From assembly GCA_016703895.1 (NCBI GenBank), contig JADJBE010000001.1, positions 807,501-871,500 on the forward strand: DNA of 64,000 nucleotides. The letters are read 5' to 3'. This document shows positions 1 through 8,025 of the stretch, one piece after another. Below the pieces are notes generated by a model. The model saw only the letters and a program-made list of their open reading frames with translations, did no database searches and was not told the origin of the DNA. Position numbers and translations under genes: made by a program. Every line of letters begins with the position of its first letter. Positions within the stretch are counted from its first letter, which is position 1. Origin of the DNA: Pseudomonadota bacterium. Lineage in GTDB: Bacteria > Pseudomonadota > Gammaproteobacteria > Steroidobacterales > Steroidobacteraceae.

Positions 1-435
1 CGCAGCTGCGAGCGGCATAGGCAGCGCTTTGGCAAACGATTCTTTGAGGGTCCAGAGTTGGTAGAAGTACAGTGGCACCGCAGCAGGCTCAGTCGAGAGC
101 AACTCACGCAGTTGTTCGTATTCCACGGTCGCAAATGCGGCGCGTGCGAGGCGCATGAAGTCGCGCGGTTTGATCAGCTCGAGATCGACGCCCACCGCAG
201 CGGCCTGCGCGTCGCGCACCAACGCCGCAAAGTCACCGCTATGGCTCATGCTCTGCGCCGCGCGAGTCAGACCGGCGTGCGCCAGCAACGCGCGGCTGAT
301 TTGCCATTGCAGTCTGCGTCGTGGTGCGCGCATGCGTTGGTAGCGGGCCGCATCAGCCGCAGTTGCTTGGGAAAGGTCGAAGTGCTGCGCAGCCTGCCGG
401 TCGGCCAGCCAGACTGTCGGGGCATCCTGATTCAT
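1..435 (-). CDS. 4'-phosphopantetheinyl transferase (3' end cut by window edge)
   Basis: The minus-strand frame from the ATG at 433-435 stays open for 145 codons to the window edge. It contains the family signature: GVDLELIK (Mg-binding Asp and Glu) near residues 87-94 and W-T-L-K-E-S-F-A-K-A near residues 130-139. Sfp/EntD-type enzymes of this family move the phosphopantetheine arm of CoA onto carrier proteins, so it is probably the activator of the two acyl carrier proteins of the adjacent pigment cluster. Its start overlaps the divergent acyltransferase start: the two ATGs share CATG at 433-436. The last part of the protein lies outside the window. Confidence 0.85.
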   Translation of the reverse strand, partial: MNQDAPTVWLADRQAAQHFDLSQATAADAARYQRMRAPRRRLQWQISRALLAHAGLTRAAQSMSHSGDFAALVRDAQAAAVGVDLELIKPRDFMRLARAAFATVEYEQLRELLSTEPAAVPLYFYQLWTLKESFAKALPMPLAAA

Positions 436-1236
436 GGCGGCTAGCATACAAAGCGATGCGGCCGTGCGGGGCGACGCATGGTGGGGCCGACTTCTGGTCA
501 CCGCCTTCTGCTTCACCATGTTTGGGCTGGGCGGCCTGGTGCTCGGTCTCGTCGTTTTTCCGATCTATTGGCTGCTGCCGGGTGGCGAGCAGGCGCGGCG
601 CGAACGCGCCCGGCGCACCGTGGCCCTCGCGATGCGCGCATTTGTCTGGCTGATGAGTTCGTTGGGGGGATCAGCTACGAGATCCGCGGCGCGCAACGGC
701 TGGGGCGCCCCGGCCAGCTCGTCATTGCCAACCATCCGACCATGTGCGACGTGATCTTCTTGCTCGGCTTCAGTCGCGACTCCTGCAGCATCGTCAAGCA
801 CCAGCTGTTTCGCAACGCGTTCACCGCGCTCGCTGTATCGCAGTCGGGTTACGTCAAAAACGAGCCCACCGAGGCGATGATCGAACACGCCAGCAACGTC
901 TTGAAGAGCGGTCAATCGCTGATCGTGTTTCCACAGGGGACGCGCAGCCGGCCCGGCGAGGCGATGCGTTTTCATCGGGGCGCAGCCGCCATCGGTATCC
1001 GCGCCGCGGACTTCATTACCCCCGTGTTCATCTGGTGCACGCCGGTGGTACTCGGCAAGGGACAACCTTGGTATCGGGTGCCCGCCCGGCGGCCCCATTT
1101 CGTCCTGCAGATTGGCGAAGACTTGCCGCTGGCACCCTTTCGCGGCGAGCGGCCTGGCCCGGTCGCGGCGCGGCAATTGAACCAACACCTGATCGAGTTG
1201 TACGAGGCCCGTATTTCCGGCGGGCCGTTGCATTAG
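434..1236 (+). CDS. 1-acyl-glycerol-3-phosphate-type acyltransferase of the pigment cluster (frameshifted in this sequence)
   Basis: The N-terminal part (434 to about 666) encodes a membrane-anchored start with a hydrophobic helix (VTAFCFTMFGLGGLVLGLVV). The rest, from about 667 to 1236, is in another frame and carries PlsC-type motifs: NHPTMCD (the usual NHxxxxD block with Asp) and VFPQGTRSRPGE. The frames join at a run of six G at 664-669; a seventh G would restore one protein of about 267 residues. Such acyltransferases occur in aryl-polyene and xanthomonadin clusters and are thought to attach the polyene acyl chain to a lipid anchor. The gene begins the plus-strand operon followed by an acyl carrier protein. 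A sequence error is likelier than true loss. Confidence 0.75.
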
Positions 1237-1299
1237 CATACGCACCTTGAGGGAGCGGCCAGCCGGCGGACCGACCGGCGACACTGTTTGGAACCTGCC

Positions 1300-1548
1300 A
1301 TGCAATCACGCGAACAAATCTACGCCTTGGTGCGCGATGCACTCGCGGAGCTTTTCGAACTCGAACCGGCGCGTATCACCTTGGACGCCCATTTAAATGA
1401 CGACCTGGAAATCGACAGTATCGACGCCGTCGACCTGATCGATCGCCTCAAGAAGGCGACCGGCAAGAAGATGAGCGCGGATGATTTTCGCAGTGTCCGG
1501 ACCGTCAACGATCTGGTGCTCACGATCGAGCGCCTGCAGGGCCCGTGA
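1300..1548 (+). CDS. acyl carrier protein 1
   Basis: This 82-residue acidic protein has the phosphopantetheine attachment context L-E-I-D-S-I-D-A-V-D-L, with the modified Ser in DSID near residue 40. It would carry the growing polyene chain as a thioester. The ATG at 1300 was preferred over the in-frame TTG at 1288, which would add four residues. Its stop overlaps the GTG start of the glycosyltransferase (GTGA at 1545-1548), indicating translational coupling. A second, different carrier protein lies at 7311, as in aryl-polyene clusters that carry two. Confidence 0.9.
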   Translation: MQSREQIYALVRDALAELFELEPARITLDAHLNDDLEIDSIDAVDLIDRLKKATGKKMSADDFRSVRTVNDLVLTIERLQGP

Positions 1549-2318
1549 GCCCAGGTTTCTCACTCGTCGCTGTCCTGCCCGTCTACAACCATGAGGATGC
1601 GGTGGGCCGAGTGGTTGCAGGCCTGCGGGCAGCGGGTCTGCCCGTCATATTGGTAGATGACGGTTCTGCACCGCGTTGCCGCGCGGTACTACAGCAACTG
1701 GCCGGCGCGGCCGACGTCAGTCTGGTGGTCAATCCGCACAATCTGGGTAAAGGCGGTGCTGTCAGCGCTGGCCTGCGCGCTGCGCTGCAGGCCGGCCACA
1801 CGCACGCGCTGCAGATCGACGCGGACGGCCAACACACGCTGGCGGACATCCCGCGCTTCATCGCTGCAGCGCGCGTCGAACCCAACGCCGTGATCTGCGG
1901 CCAGCCCGTATTCGATCAATCAGTGCCACGCTTGCGATTCTATTCACGCTACCTGACGCACGTGCTCGTCTGGGTCCACACCCTGTCATTCGATATCCGC
2001 GATTCAATGTGCGGCTTTCGGATCTACCCATTGACGGCAGTAGTTAGCGTGCTCGATTCCGCGCGCCTTGGGCTACGGATGGACTTCGATCCGGAACTGT
2101 TGGTCAGGCTACACTGGCGTGGTCAACCGATCCGCTGGCTCGCCACGCGCGTCGCCTATCCACTCGATGGCATCTCGCATTTCCGTATGCTGGAGGACAA
2201 CCTGCGCATCAGCTGGATGCATGCACGCATGTTCGCCGGCATGTTGGTCCGCTCGCCGTCGATCCTGTGGCGCCGCCTGCGATTTGCACCGGTGACGCCA
2301 GCGGCACGGAGTCGTTAG
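1545..2318 (+). CDS. family 2 glycosyltransferase
   Basis: This 257-residue protein has the GT-A fold of GT2 enzymes: VAVLPVYNHED at the N-terminus, VILVDDGSAP, NPHNLGKGGAVSAG, and the metal-binding DADGQH near residue 93. It resembles dolichol-phosphate-mannose synthase-type catalytic domains but has no C-terminal membrane domain. GT2 genes are a regular part of xanthomonadin and aryl-polyene clusters, where they are thought to glycosylate the head group or lipid anchor; the sugar and acceptor cannot be read from sequence. GTG start, overlapping the upstream carrier-protein stop by 4 bases. Confidence 0.88.
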   Translation: MSPGFSLVAVLPVYNHEDAVGRVVAGLRAAGLPVILVDDGSAPRCRAVLQQLAGAADVSLVVNPHNLGKGGAVSAGLRAALQAGHTHALQIDADGQHTLADIPRFIAAARVEPNAVICGQPVFDQSVPRLRFYSRYLTHVLVWVHTLSFDIRDSMCGFRIYPLTAVVSVLDSARLGLRMDFDPELLVRLHWRGQPIRWLATRVAYPLDGISHFRMLEDNLRISWMHARMFAGMLVRSPSILWRRLRFAPVTPAARSR

Positions 2319-2321
2319 TCC

Positions 2322-2759
2322 GTGCGTCGGCAGGGTTTACTGTACGCAGATTGCGACGTCGAGGTGCCGTTTCACGATGTCGATCTGGCGACCGTCGTCT
2401 GGCACGGTCACTATCTGAAATACCTCGAGAACTCGCGCTGGCAATTGATGCGGCGGATCGGCTACGACTACGCCGACATGGTCGCCAGTGGCTACGGCTG
2501 GCCGATCGTCGAAGCTCATGTTAAGTACGTGCGCGCGGCGCGCTATGGGCAAAGCTTGCGGGTACGGGCATCGTTGATCGACTGGAGCGGTCGTCTGACC
2601 ATTCACTATCTGGTAACTGACAATGCCGACGACGCCCGAGTGGCGCGCGCCAAGACTGTTCAGGTCGCGATCGACATGCGCACCGAAGCGCTACAGTATG
2701 AATTGCCCGAGATCTTCACCACACGCGTCGCGGCAGCCATGCAAAGCGTCGCGCGATGA
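2322..2759 (+). CDS. acyl-CoA/acyl-ACP thioesterase, 4-hydroxybenzoyl-CoA thioesterase (hotdog) family
   Basis: This 145-residue single hotdog domain has the family segment VPFHDVDLATVVWHGHYLKY near the N-terminus. The Asp before the hydrophobic stretch and the W-H-G-H-Y-L are typical of YbgC/4HBT enzymes. It probably releases or edits acyl thioesters during polyene synthesis. It starts with GTG three bases after the glycosyltransferase stop and overlaps the ketoreductase start by 4 bases (ATGA), placing it in the tightly packed operon. Confidence 0.85.
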   Translation: MRRQGLLYADCDVEVPFHDVDLATVVWHGHYLKYLENSRWQLMRRIGYDYADMVASGYGWPIVEAHVKYVRAARYGQSLRVRASLIDWSGRLTIHYLVTDNADDARVARAKTVQVAIDMRTEALQYELPEIFTTRVAAAMQSVAR

Positions 2760-3484
2760 CTGACACCGTTCTGGTTACCGGGTCGAGCCGCGGCATTGGT
2801 CGCGCAATCGCCACGCGTCTGGCCGACGACGGCTTCGACATTGTTTTGCACTGCCGCTCGCAACGCGCAGCAGCTGATGCGGCGGCGGCAGATATCGTCA
2901 ATCGCGGTCGCGGCGCACGCGTGCTGCAGTTCGATGTGACGGACCGCGAACAATGCGCAGCGGTGCTCAACCAAGACATCGAGATACACGGCGCTTACTA
3001 CGGTGTCGTCTGCAATGCTGGCCTGGCCCATGACGGTGCCTTTCCCGGCATGAGCGGCGCAGCGTGGGATACCGTCATCCGTGCCAATCTCGATGCGTTC
3101 TACAACGTGCTGCAGCCGCTCGTGATGCCGATGGTGCGTCGTCGCGCCGCCGGCCGGATCGTGACGCTGTCATCGGTGTCTGGTCTGATCGGCAATCGCG
3201 GCCAGGTGAACTACAGCGCCGCCAAAGCCGGTGTCATCGGCGCAACCAAAGCGTTGGCGGTGGAACTGGCGAAGCGCAAGATAACCGTCAATTGTGTTGC
3301 GCCCGGTTTGATCGCCACGGACATGGTTGATGAACACCTGCCACTGGAGCGGATTCTGGCGGCGATCCCGATGGAGCGCATCGGGCAACCCGCGGAAGTT
3401 GCGGCAGTCGTGAGTTTTCTACTGTCGGCCGCCGCGTCCTATGTGACTCGTCAGGTAATCGCGGTCGACGGTGGTCTGACATGA
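2756..3484 (+). CDS. 3-oxoacyl-ACP reductase (FabG-like short-chain dehydrogenase)
   Basis: A classical 242-residue SDR. It has the NADPH-binding TGSSRGIGRAIA at residues 8-19, the NAG motif (VCNAGLAHDG), the active-site Ser in LSSVSGLIGNRG, and the YSAAK catalytic Tyr/Lys pair. It would reduce the beta-keto group in each polyene elongation round. It overlaps both the upstream thioesterase and the downstream ketosynthase by 4 bases, so the three are almost certainly co-translated. Equivalent reductases are core members of aryl-polyene clusters. Confidence 0.93.
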   Translation: MTDTVLVTGSSRGIGRAIATRLADDGFDIVLHCRSQRAAADAAAADIVNRGRGARVLQFDVTDREQCAAVLNQDIEIHGAYYGVVCNAGLAHDGAFPGMSGAAWDTVIRANLDAFYNVLQPLVMPMVRRRAAGRIVTLSSVSGLIGNRGQVNYSAAKAGVIGATKALAVELAKRKITVNCVAPGLIATDMVDEHLPLERILAAIPMERIGQPAEVAAVVSFLLSAAASYVTRQVIAVDGGLT

Positions 3485-4710
3485 CGCGGCGCGTCGTCAT
3501 TACGGGCGCGGGCGGGCTGTCTGCGCTGGGTGCCGACTGGCCGACCATCGAGCGAGGCTTGCGCGCACGCCGCTCGACTGTGCGTTACATGCCGGAGTGG
3601 GAACGCTACCAGGATCTCAATACCAAACTCGCAGCACCCATCGAGGATTTTGCGCCGCCAGCGCACTGGACCCGCAAACAACTACGCAGCATGGGGCGTG
3701 TTTCGCAGTTCGCCGTGCGTGCGGCCGAATTCGCACTCGACGCGGCCGGTCTAAAGGGTGACGAGCAAATTCGCGATGGCCGCATGGGCGTGGCTTGCGG
3801 ATCGTCAGTGGGTAGCACGCCAGACATCAAGAACTTCGCCGACATGCTCGCTACTGGCTCGGCGAGCGGGCTCAATGCCAACTCGTACGTGCGCATGATG
3901 CCGCACACGACCGCTGCCAACATCAGTATCTTCTTCGGGCTAACAGGCCGGATGATACCTACGTCCAGTGCCTGCACCTCGGGTAGTCAGGCCATCGGCT
4001 ATGCCTACGAATCGATCAAGCACGGCAAACAAGTGTTGATGCTCGCCGGCGGCGCCGAGGAGCTCTGTCCGAGTGAGGCGATCGCGTTCGATATGTTGTT
4101 TGCGACCAGCCGGCGGAACGCTGAACCCACAGCCACACCACGTCCCTACGACGCCGATCGCGATGGCCTCGTGGTCGGCGAAGGCGGCGCGATGCTGGTG
4201 CTGGAAGAGCTGGACCATGCCCGCGCGCGCGGTGCGCCGATTCTGGCGGAGTTGGTCGGCTTCGCCACCAATTCCGACGGCGCACACGTCACGCGACCCG
4301 CGGAACGCACGATGCGGACGGTCATGGAAATTGCACTGCAAGACGCCGGCCTCTCGAGCGCTGCCATCGGCTACGTTAATGGCCACGGCACCGCGACCGA
4401 ACATGGCGATATCGCCGAGTCGCGCGCGACGGCGGCATTGTTTGGCGCCGCTATGCCGATAAGTTCCCAGAAGAGTTATCTGGGCCATACCCTGGGTGCC
4501 TGCGGTGCACTCGAGGCCTGGTTCAGTATCGAGATGCTGGCAAACCGCTGGTTTGCACCCACTATCAACCTCGAGCAAGTCGACCCACGCTGTGGCGAGC
4601 TCGACTATCTCATGGCTGACGGACGCGATATCGATACCGAATACGTCATGTCGAACAACTTCGCCTTTGGCGGAGTCAACACGTCGCTGATCCTGCGACG
4701 CTGGTCCTGA
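3481..4710 (+). CDS. beta-ketoacyl-ACP synthase (FabF-like) of the polyene pathway
   Basis: This 409-residue ketosynthase has the complete Cys-His-His triad: Cys165 in SSACTSGSQ, the first His in NGHGTATEHGD, and the second in SYLGHTLGACGALE. The C-terminal NNFAFGGVNTSLI is the usual FabF glycine-rich end. It condenses malonyl-ACP with the growing chain. It is the first of two ketosynthases in the cluster (the other is at 8026); aryl-polyene systems typically use one ketosynthase with, and one without, a chain-length-factor partner. Confidence 0.93.
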   Translation: MTRRVVITGAGGLSALGADWPTIERGLRARRSTVRYMPEWERYQDLNTKLAAPIEDFAPPAHWTRKQLRSMGRVSQFAVRAAEFALDAAGLKGDEQIRDGRMGVACGSSVGSTPDIKNFADMLATGSASGLNANSYVRMMPHTTAANISIFFGLTGRMIPTSSACTSGSQAIGYAYESIKHGKQVLMLAGGAEELCPSEAIAFDMLFATSRRNAEPTATPRPYDADRDGLVVGEGGAMLVLEELDHARARGAPILAELVGFATNSDGAHVTRPAERTMRTVMEIALQDAGLSSAAIGYVNGHGTATEHGDIAESRATAALFGAAMPISSQKSYLGHTLGACGALEAWFSIEMLANRWFAPTINLEQVDPRCGELDYLMADGRDIDTEYVMSNNFAFGGVNTSLILRRWS

Positions 4711-4728
4711 GTTCCGTTGCGGTTTGCA

Positions 4729-6090
4729 ATGGCCGGCCCGAACGACAGTCGGCGGTTGTTAGCGTGTGGCGATGACGGTCGCGTTGTGCTGCGCCACAGC
4801 GAGGGACTGCTAACAGAGCGGGAGCTGCTGCGCAGAGCGACCCGAATCGCGGCGCTGTTGCCGCGGCACCGTCATGTGATCAATCTGTGTGAAACCCGCG
4901 CAGCTTTTCTGCTGGCATTCGTCGCAGCATTGATTCGTAGACAAACGACGCTGTTGCCTGCGAGCCGCGCGGCACAGGCCATCGAGGCGGTCGAAGGTTT
5001 ACACACGGATTGCTACCGCTGCGACGACGCGTTCATCCGTGCTGTCGAAGTCGATGCCGCCACGCTCGTTGTCGACGAGCACGCTCTGTTTGAGCTCAAG
5101 TCTATTGAGCCGGATTTTCCAGCAGCGATTGGCTTCACGTCAGGCAGCACCGGCACACCACAGGCCAATCTCAAGCGCTGGCGCGCGTTCGTCAATAGTG
5201 CGCGCGTCAATGAGGCGGCTATGCGTAACGCAGCCACGACACTTGCGGACGCACCGACAGCCACGGTCATCGCGACCGTCCCAGCACAGCACATGTACGG
5301 CATGGAGTTGAGCGTCGCGCTGCCGTTGTTAGGCGGCATGGCCATCTCGCCGGCGAAGCCGCTGTTCGCCGCGGAGATCGCCGCCGCGCTCGCGCAAGCA
5401 CCGGAGCCGCGTGTCCTGGTCAGCACGCCGATCCACCTGCGGGTGTTGCTGGAATCTGCGGTACAACTGCCGCGGCTGGCATTGATCGTATCGGCCACCG
5501 CGCCGCTCGACCAGCAACTCGCACTGCAGCTGGAGCGGCGTCTCGACGCGCCACTGCTCGAGATGTTTGGCGCGACCGAGACCATGGTCATCGCCGCGCG
5601 ACGCACAGCGGTCGAGTTGGCCTGGCAGCCCTATCCCGAGGTAGTGCTGACGCCCAGCCCCGAGCACACCACGGTGCAGACACCATGGTTCGATTCACCG
5701 CAGCAGCTACTGGATCAAATCGAACTGCAGACAGACGGGCGTTTTCTGCTGCGTGGACGCAGCGCTGATCTGATCGAGATTGCCGGCAAGCGCGGCTCGC
5801 TCGGCGAACTGACCCGGCGGCTGCTGGACATCGATGGGGTGGAGGATGCGGTAGTCATACAGCCGGGCGACGAGCAGGCACGGCTGCGACGAGTGGCAGC
5901 GCTGGTGGTCGCGCCGACGCTGACGCCACATGTGATCCTCGCTGCGTTGGCAACCAGCGTCGACGCCGTGTTCCTGCCGCGACCGCTATTTATTGTTCAA
6001 GAATTGCCACGCAATGCCGTGGGCAAACTGCCCCGCGCGGCGGTGCTCGAAGCACTCGACCGCGCCGCCCGGACCGCGCGATCGCCATGA
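4729..6090 (+). CDS. AMP-dependent acyl ligase (aryl acid activation)
   Basis: This is a member of the ANL adenylation superfamily. It has the P-loop-like FTSGSTGTPQ near residue 142, the MFGATETMV A5-type motif, the hinge region LRGRSADLIEIAGKRGS, and the C-terminal catalytic Lys in ELPRNAVGKLPR. By its place in an aryl-polyene-type cluster it probably activates a hydroxybenzoate- or cinnamate-type starter and loads it on a carrier protein. The ATG at 4729 is preferred over an in-frame TTG at 4717. It ends the first plus-strand operon and converges on the chorismatase-like gene. Confidence 0.85.
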   Translation: MAGPNDSRRLLACGDDGRVVLRHSEGLLTERELLRRATRIAALLPRHRHVINLCETRAAFLLAFVAALIRRQTTLLPASRAAQAIEAVEGLHTDCYRCDDAFIRAVEVDAATLVVDEHALFELKSIEPDFPAAIGFTSGSTGTPQANLKRWRAFVNSARVNEAAMRNAATTLADAPTATVIATVPAQHMYGMELSVALPLLGGMAISPAKPLFAAEIAAALAQAPEPRVLVSTPIHLRVLLESAVQLPRLALIVSATAPLDQQLALQLERRLDAPLLEMFGATETMVIAARRTAVELAWQPYPEVVLTPSPEHTTVQTPWFDSPQQLLDQIELQTDGRFLLRGRSADLIEIAGKRGSLGELTRRLLDIDGVEDAVVIQPGDEQARLRRVAALVVAPTLTPHVILAALATSVDAVFLPRPLFIVQELPRNAVGKLPRAAVLEALDRAARTARSP

Positions 6091-6104
6091 CGGTCGGACG
6101 AGCT

Positions 6105-7058
6105 TCAGCCGGCGCCGTGCTGACAATCAATCTCAACTAACAAATCGGCCCGACAGACGTCAGCGGCCAGCACGACGTAGGGGACACCGGGCGGTAACTC
6201 GGCGCGCAACAGTTGTTCGATCTGCGCGACCGCACTCGCATCGCGCAGGTAAACCTTCAAGCGGCTGTTGTGCGACAACTCTGCCGGTAGCCGCGGTGCC
6301 AGCGCGGCTGCGCGTTGGATCACCGCACGCAGATTGCGCAGGGTCTCCTCGAGCTGTCTCTGCAGGTCGCCGGTATGGTGCGAGGCGTGACCAACCACAC
6401 TCGCGGTACCGGAGATCATCAGCAGTTCCGGCGACACCAGCATCGCGCGTGAGAAAACTGGCGGACTTGGACTGTAACGACGCGGATAGAGATAGGCGCT
6501 CACCTGGCGCGGATTCTCGATCGCTCGGCCTGGCACACGACCCGCTAACCAGTACACCTGCAACGTGCGATCACCGTCGCGCCGACCGATTGCGGTCGCC
6601 GCCGGGTAGGGTTTCGCGAGCGCATCGCCGAGGCCCGCCGTGCGACCGACGCAGAACTGTCGATAGCGCTCGCCATCGCCGTCGCCCTCATTGATGGCAT
6701 CGAAGTAGTTCCAAACCCGCAGTACCTGCGGAAACTGCACTGCGGCTTGAAAGCTCGCCATGGCCGCATAGGCCACCTGAGCGGCCGCCGCGATCCCGCC
6801 ATAACGCGACTCGTCAATTTCGATCGCCGCGGCGAGATGGTGTTCGTCGTGGGTATAGCGGACCAAACCGTCATATCCACGGTGGACCCGCCCACTTGCA
6901 TGCCAGACCTCGACCAGTCCGCCGCCGGCCAACGGCTCCAGTCCGACGCGGACACAGCGCGGATCATCGACCGACTCACTGCGCGCACCGAATGTGACTG
7001 CACACAGGACGTCATCCGGTAGCGCAACAGGAGCCTCGAGTCGCCGGTACTCAATCAC
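6105..7058 (-). CDS. chorismatase / XanB2-like hydroxybenzoate synthase
   Basis: This protein has the FkbO/Hyg5/XanB2 pattern: RVWNYFDAIN, RYRQFCVGR, the conserved YPAATAIG, and a C-terminal RidA-like half with ISGTASVVGH. The family splits chorismate into pyruvate and a hydroxybenzoate or dihydrodiol. In Xanthomonas, XanB2 supplies 3-hydroxybenzoate for xanthomonadin and 4-hydroxybenzoate for ubiquinone, so it is the likely source of the aryl starter here. The start is uncertain. GTG at 7058 is chosen because the open frame further upstream (to 7151) overlaps a separate flavoprotein remnant; it gives 317 residues, close to the family size. Confidence 0.82.
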   Translation of the reverse strand: MIEYRRLEAPVALPDDVLCAVTFGARSESVDDPRCVRVGLEPLAGGGLVEVWHASGRVHRGYDGLVRYTHDEHHLAAAIEIDESRYGGIAAAAQVAYAAMASFQAAVQFPQVLRVWNYFDAINEGDGDGERYRQFCVGRTAGLGDALAKPYPAATAIGRRDGDRTLQVYWLAGRVPGRAIENPRQVSAYLYPRRYSPSPPVFSRAMLVSPELLMISGTASVVGHASHHTGDLQRQLEETLRNLRAVIQRAAALAPRLPAELSHNSRLKVYLRDASAVAQIEQLLRAELPPGVPYVVLAADVCRADLLVEIDCQHGAG

Positions 7059-7087
7059 TGGTCCAGGCGTGTCGCGAGGACTGCCGG

Positions 7088-7219
7088 TCACGCCTGTTCC
7101 ATTGCGGTGGTCGAACCGGCCGGTCCGCCGCCAATCACGAGCACATCGCACTGGACACTGTTGTGTGCGCCCGCGTCATGTGGTGGCGAATCCATCGCCG
7201 CGTGAGACTGTGCTTTCAT
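7088..7219 (-). pseudogene. N-terminal remnant of an FAD-dependent oxidoreductase or halogenase
   Basis: A short frame of 43 codons starts with ATG at 7217-7219 and ends with TGA at 7088. Residues 24-37 read CDVLVIGGGPAGST, a textbook FAD-binding beta-alpha-beta motif (GxGxxG) where such enzymes start. Nothing resembling the rest of a flavoprotein follows; the sequence runs directly into the chorismatase-like gene. It is therefore probably the stump of a deleted flavin-dependent halogenase or oxidoreductase. An intact family member is at 10044. It could be expressed as a small peptide, but no function can be inferred. Confidence 0.6.
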
Positions 7220-7243
7220 AGGTGCCGAAAAGGTTGAGACCGC

Positions 7244-7249
7244 TATAAT
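7244..7249 (+). promoter_or_regulatory. candidate -10 box for the second pigment operon
   Basis: A perfect TATAAT lies 62 bases upstream of the second acyl carrier protein, in the gap between the divergent remnant and the carrier-protein gene. No convincing -35 hexamer is seen at 16-18 bases spacing, so this is only a candidate. Confidence 0.35.
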
Positions 7250-7310
7250 ACCGGGATTGTTTGCCGCGAAATATCGGCCCGAGATACCTTAAGAGTCTTC
7301 AAGTCACGCC

Positions 7311-7583
7311 ATGCCCGCCACACAGACACAGACCGAGCAAGAGCTCGCTGCATTGATCGTACAAGCGCTCAACTTGGAGACTGTCGCGCCAGGCGATATC
7401 GACCCCGAGCAGCCTTTGTTTGGCGAGGGTCTCGGTCTCGATTCGATCGATGCCTTGGAACTCGCGCTCGAGATTTCCAAACGCTACGGCTTTCAGATGC
7501 GCTCTGACGACGAAAACAATCGGCAGATTTTTGCGTCGCTGCGGGCGCTCGCAAGCCACATTGCCGCACACCGCGCACAGTAA
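7311..7583 (+). CDS. acyl carrier protein 2
   Basis: This 90-residue carrier protein has the attachment motif GLGLDSIDALEL, with the modified Ser around residue 45. It differs clearly from the carrier protein at 1300, suggesting separate roles, for example starter loading versus elongation. It opens the second plus-strand operon (7311-11702), which also holds a periplasmic protein, a ketosynthase, the chain-length-factor-like protein and the halogenase. Confidence 0.92.
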   Translation: MPATQTQTEQELAALIVQALNLETVAPGDIDPEQPLFGEGLGLDSIDALELALEISKRYGFQMRSDDENNRQIFASLRALASHIAAHRAQ

Positions 7584-7610
7584 CTGGCAAGTTCAATGAG
7601 GGAGATTTCC

Positions 7611-7973
7611 ATGCGTCGTCAATTAATTGTTGCACTCATGGTGTTCGCGTTCTCGCTACCGTTGTTAGCGGCGGTACCGCTGGTAGATCCGCAGCCGATC
7701 GCTGTACCCGCAGGGCTTACTGCCAAAGAAGTGAGCCGCGGTGTTCGCATGGGCCTCACGCAGCGCAGCTGGATCATCAACAAAGAACATCCCGAGAGTA
7801 CGGAAGCCACGCTTGTTATCCGCAAGCACACCGTCCGTGTGCAGCTCGATTACGACACCAAGACCGTTGCTTTGAAGTACGTCGATAGCACCAACCTCGG
7901 CTATGGCTTGGGCAAAGACGGTCAAACACGGGTCATCCGCAAAAAGTACGGCCCGTGGATGCAAACACCGTGA
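7611..7973 (+). CDS. small exported protein of the pigment cluster, function unknown
   Basis: A 120-residue protein starting at ATG 7611, with a GGGAG ribosome-binding site a few bases upstream. It has a clear Sec signal peptide (MRRQLIVALMVFAFSLPLLA), so the mature protein of about 100 residues is periplasmic. The mature part is basic, beta-rich and ends in KKYGPWMQTP. I do not recognise a named family. Its position between the carrier protein and the ketosynthase suggests a role in export or envelope placement of the pigment. Confidence 0.7.
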   Translation: MRRQLIVALMVFAFSLPLLAAVPLVDPQPIAVPAGLTAKEVSRGVRMGLTQRSWIINKEHPESTEATLVIRKHTVRVQLDYDTKTVALKYVDSTNLGYGLGKDGQTRVIRKKYGPWMQTP

Positions 7974-8025
7974 CGGACATCAGCCGTGCGCTGCAACTAG
8001 TCGCCATAGAGAAGCAAGACTAGGC

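Noticed and set aside
565..1305. 246-codon minus-strand frame opposite the acyltransferase
   Set aside because: Composition typical of an antisense shadow; PlsC motifs support the plus strand.
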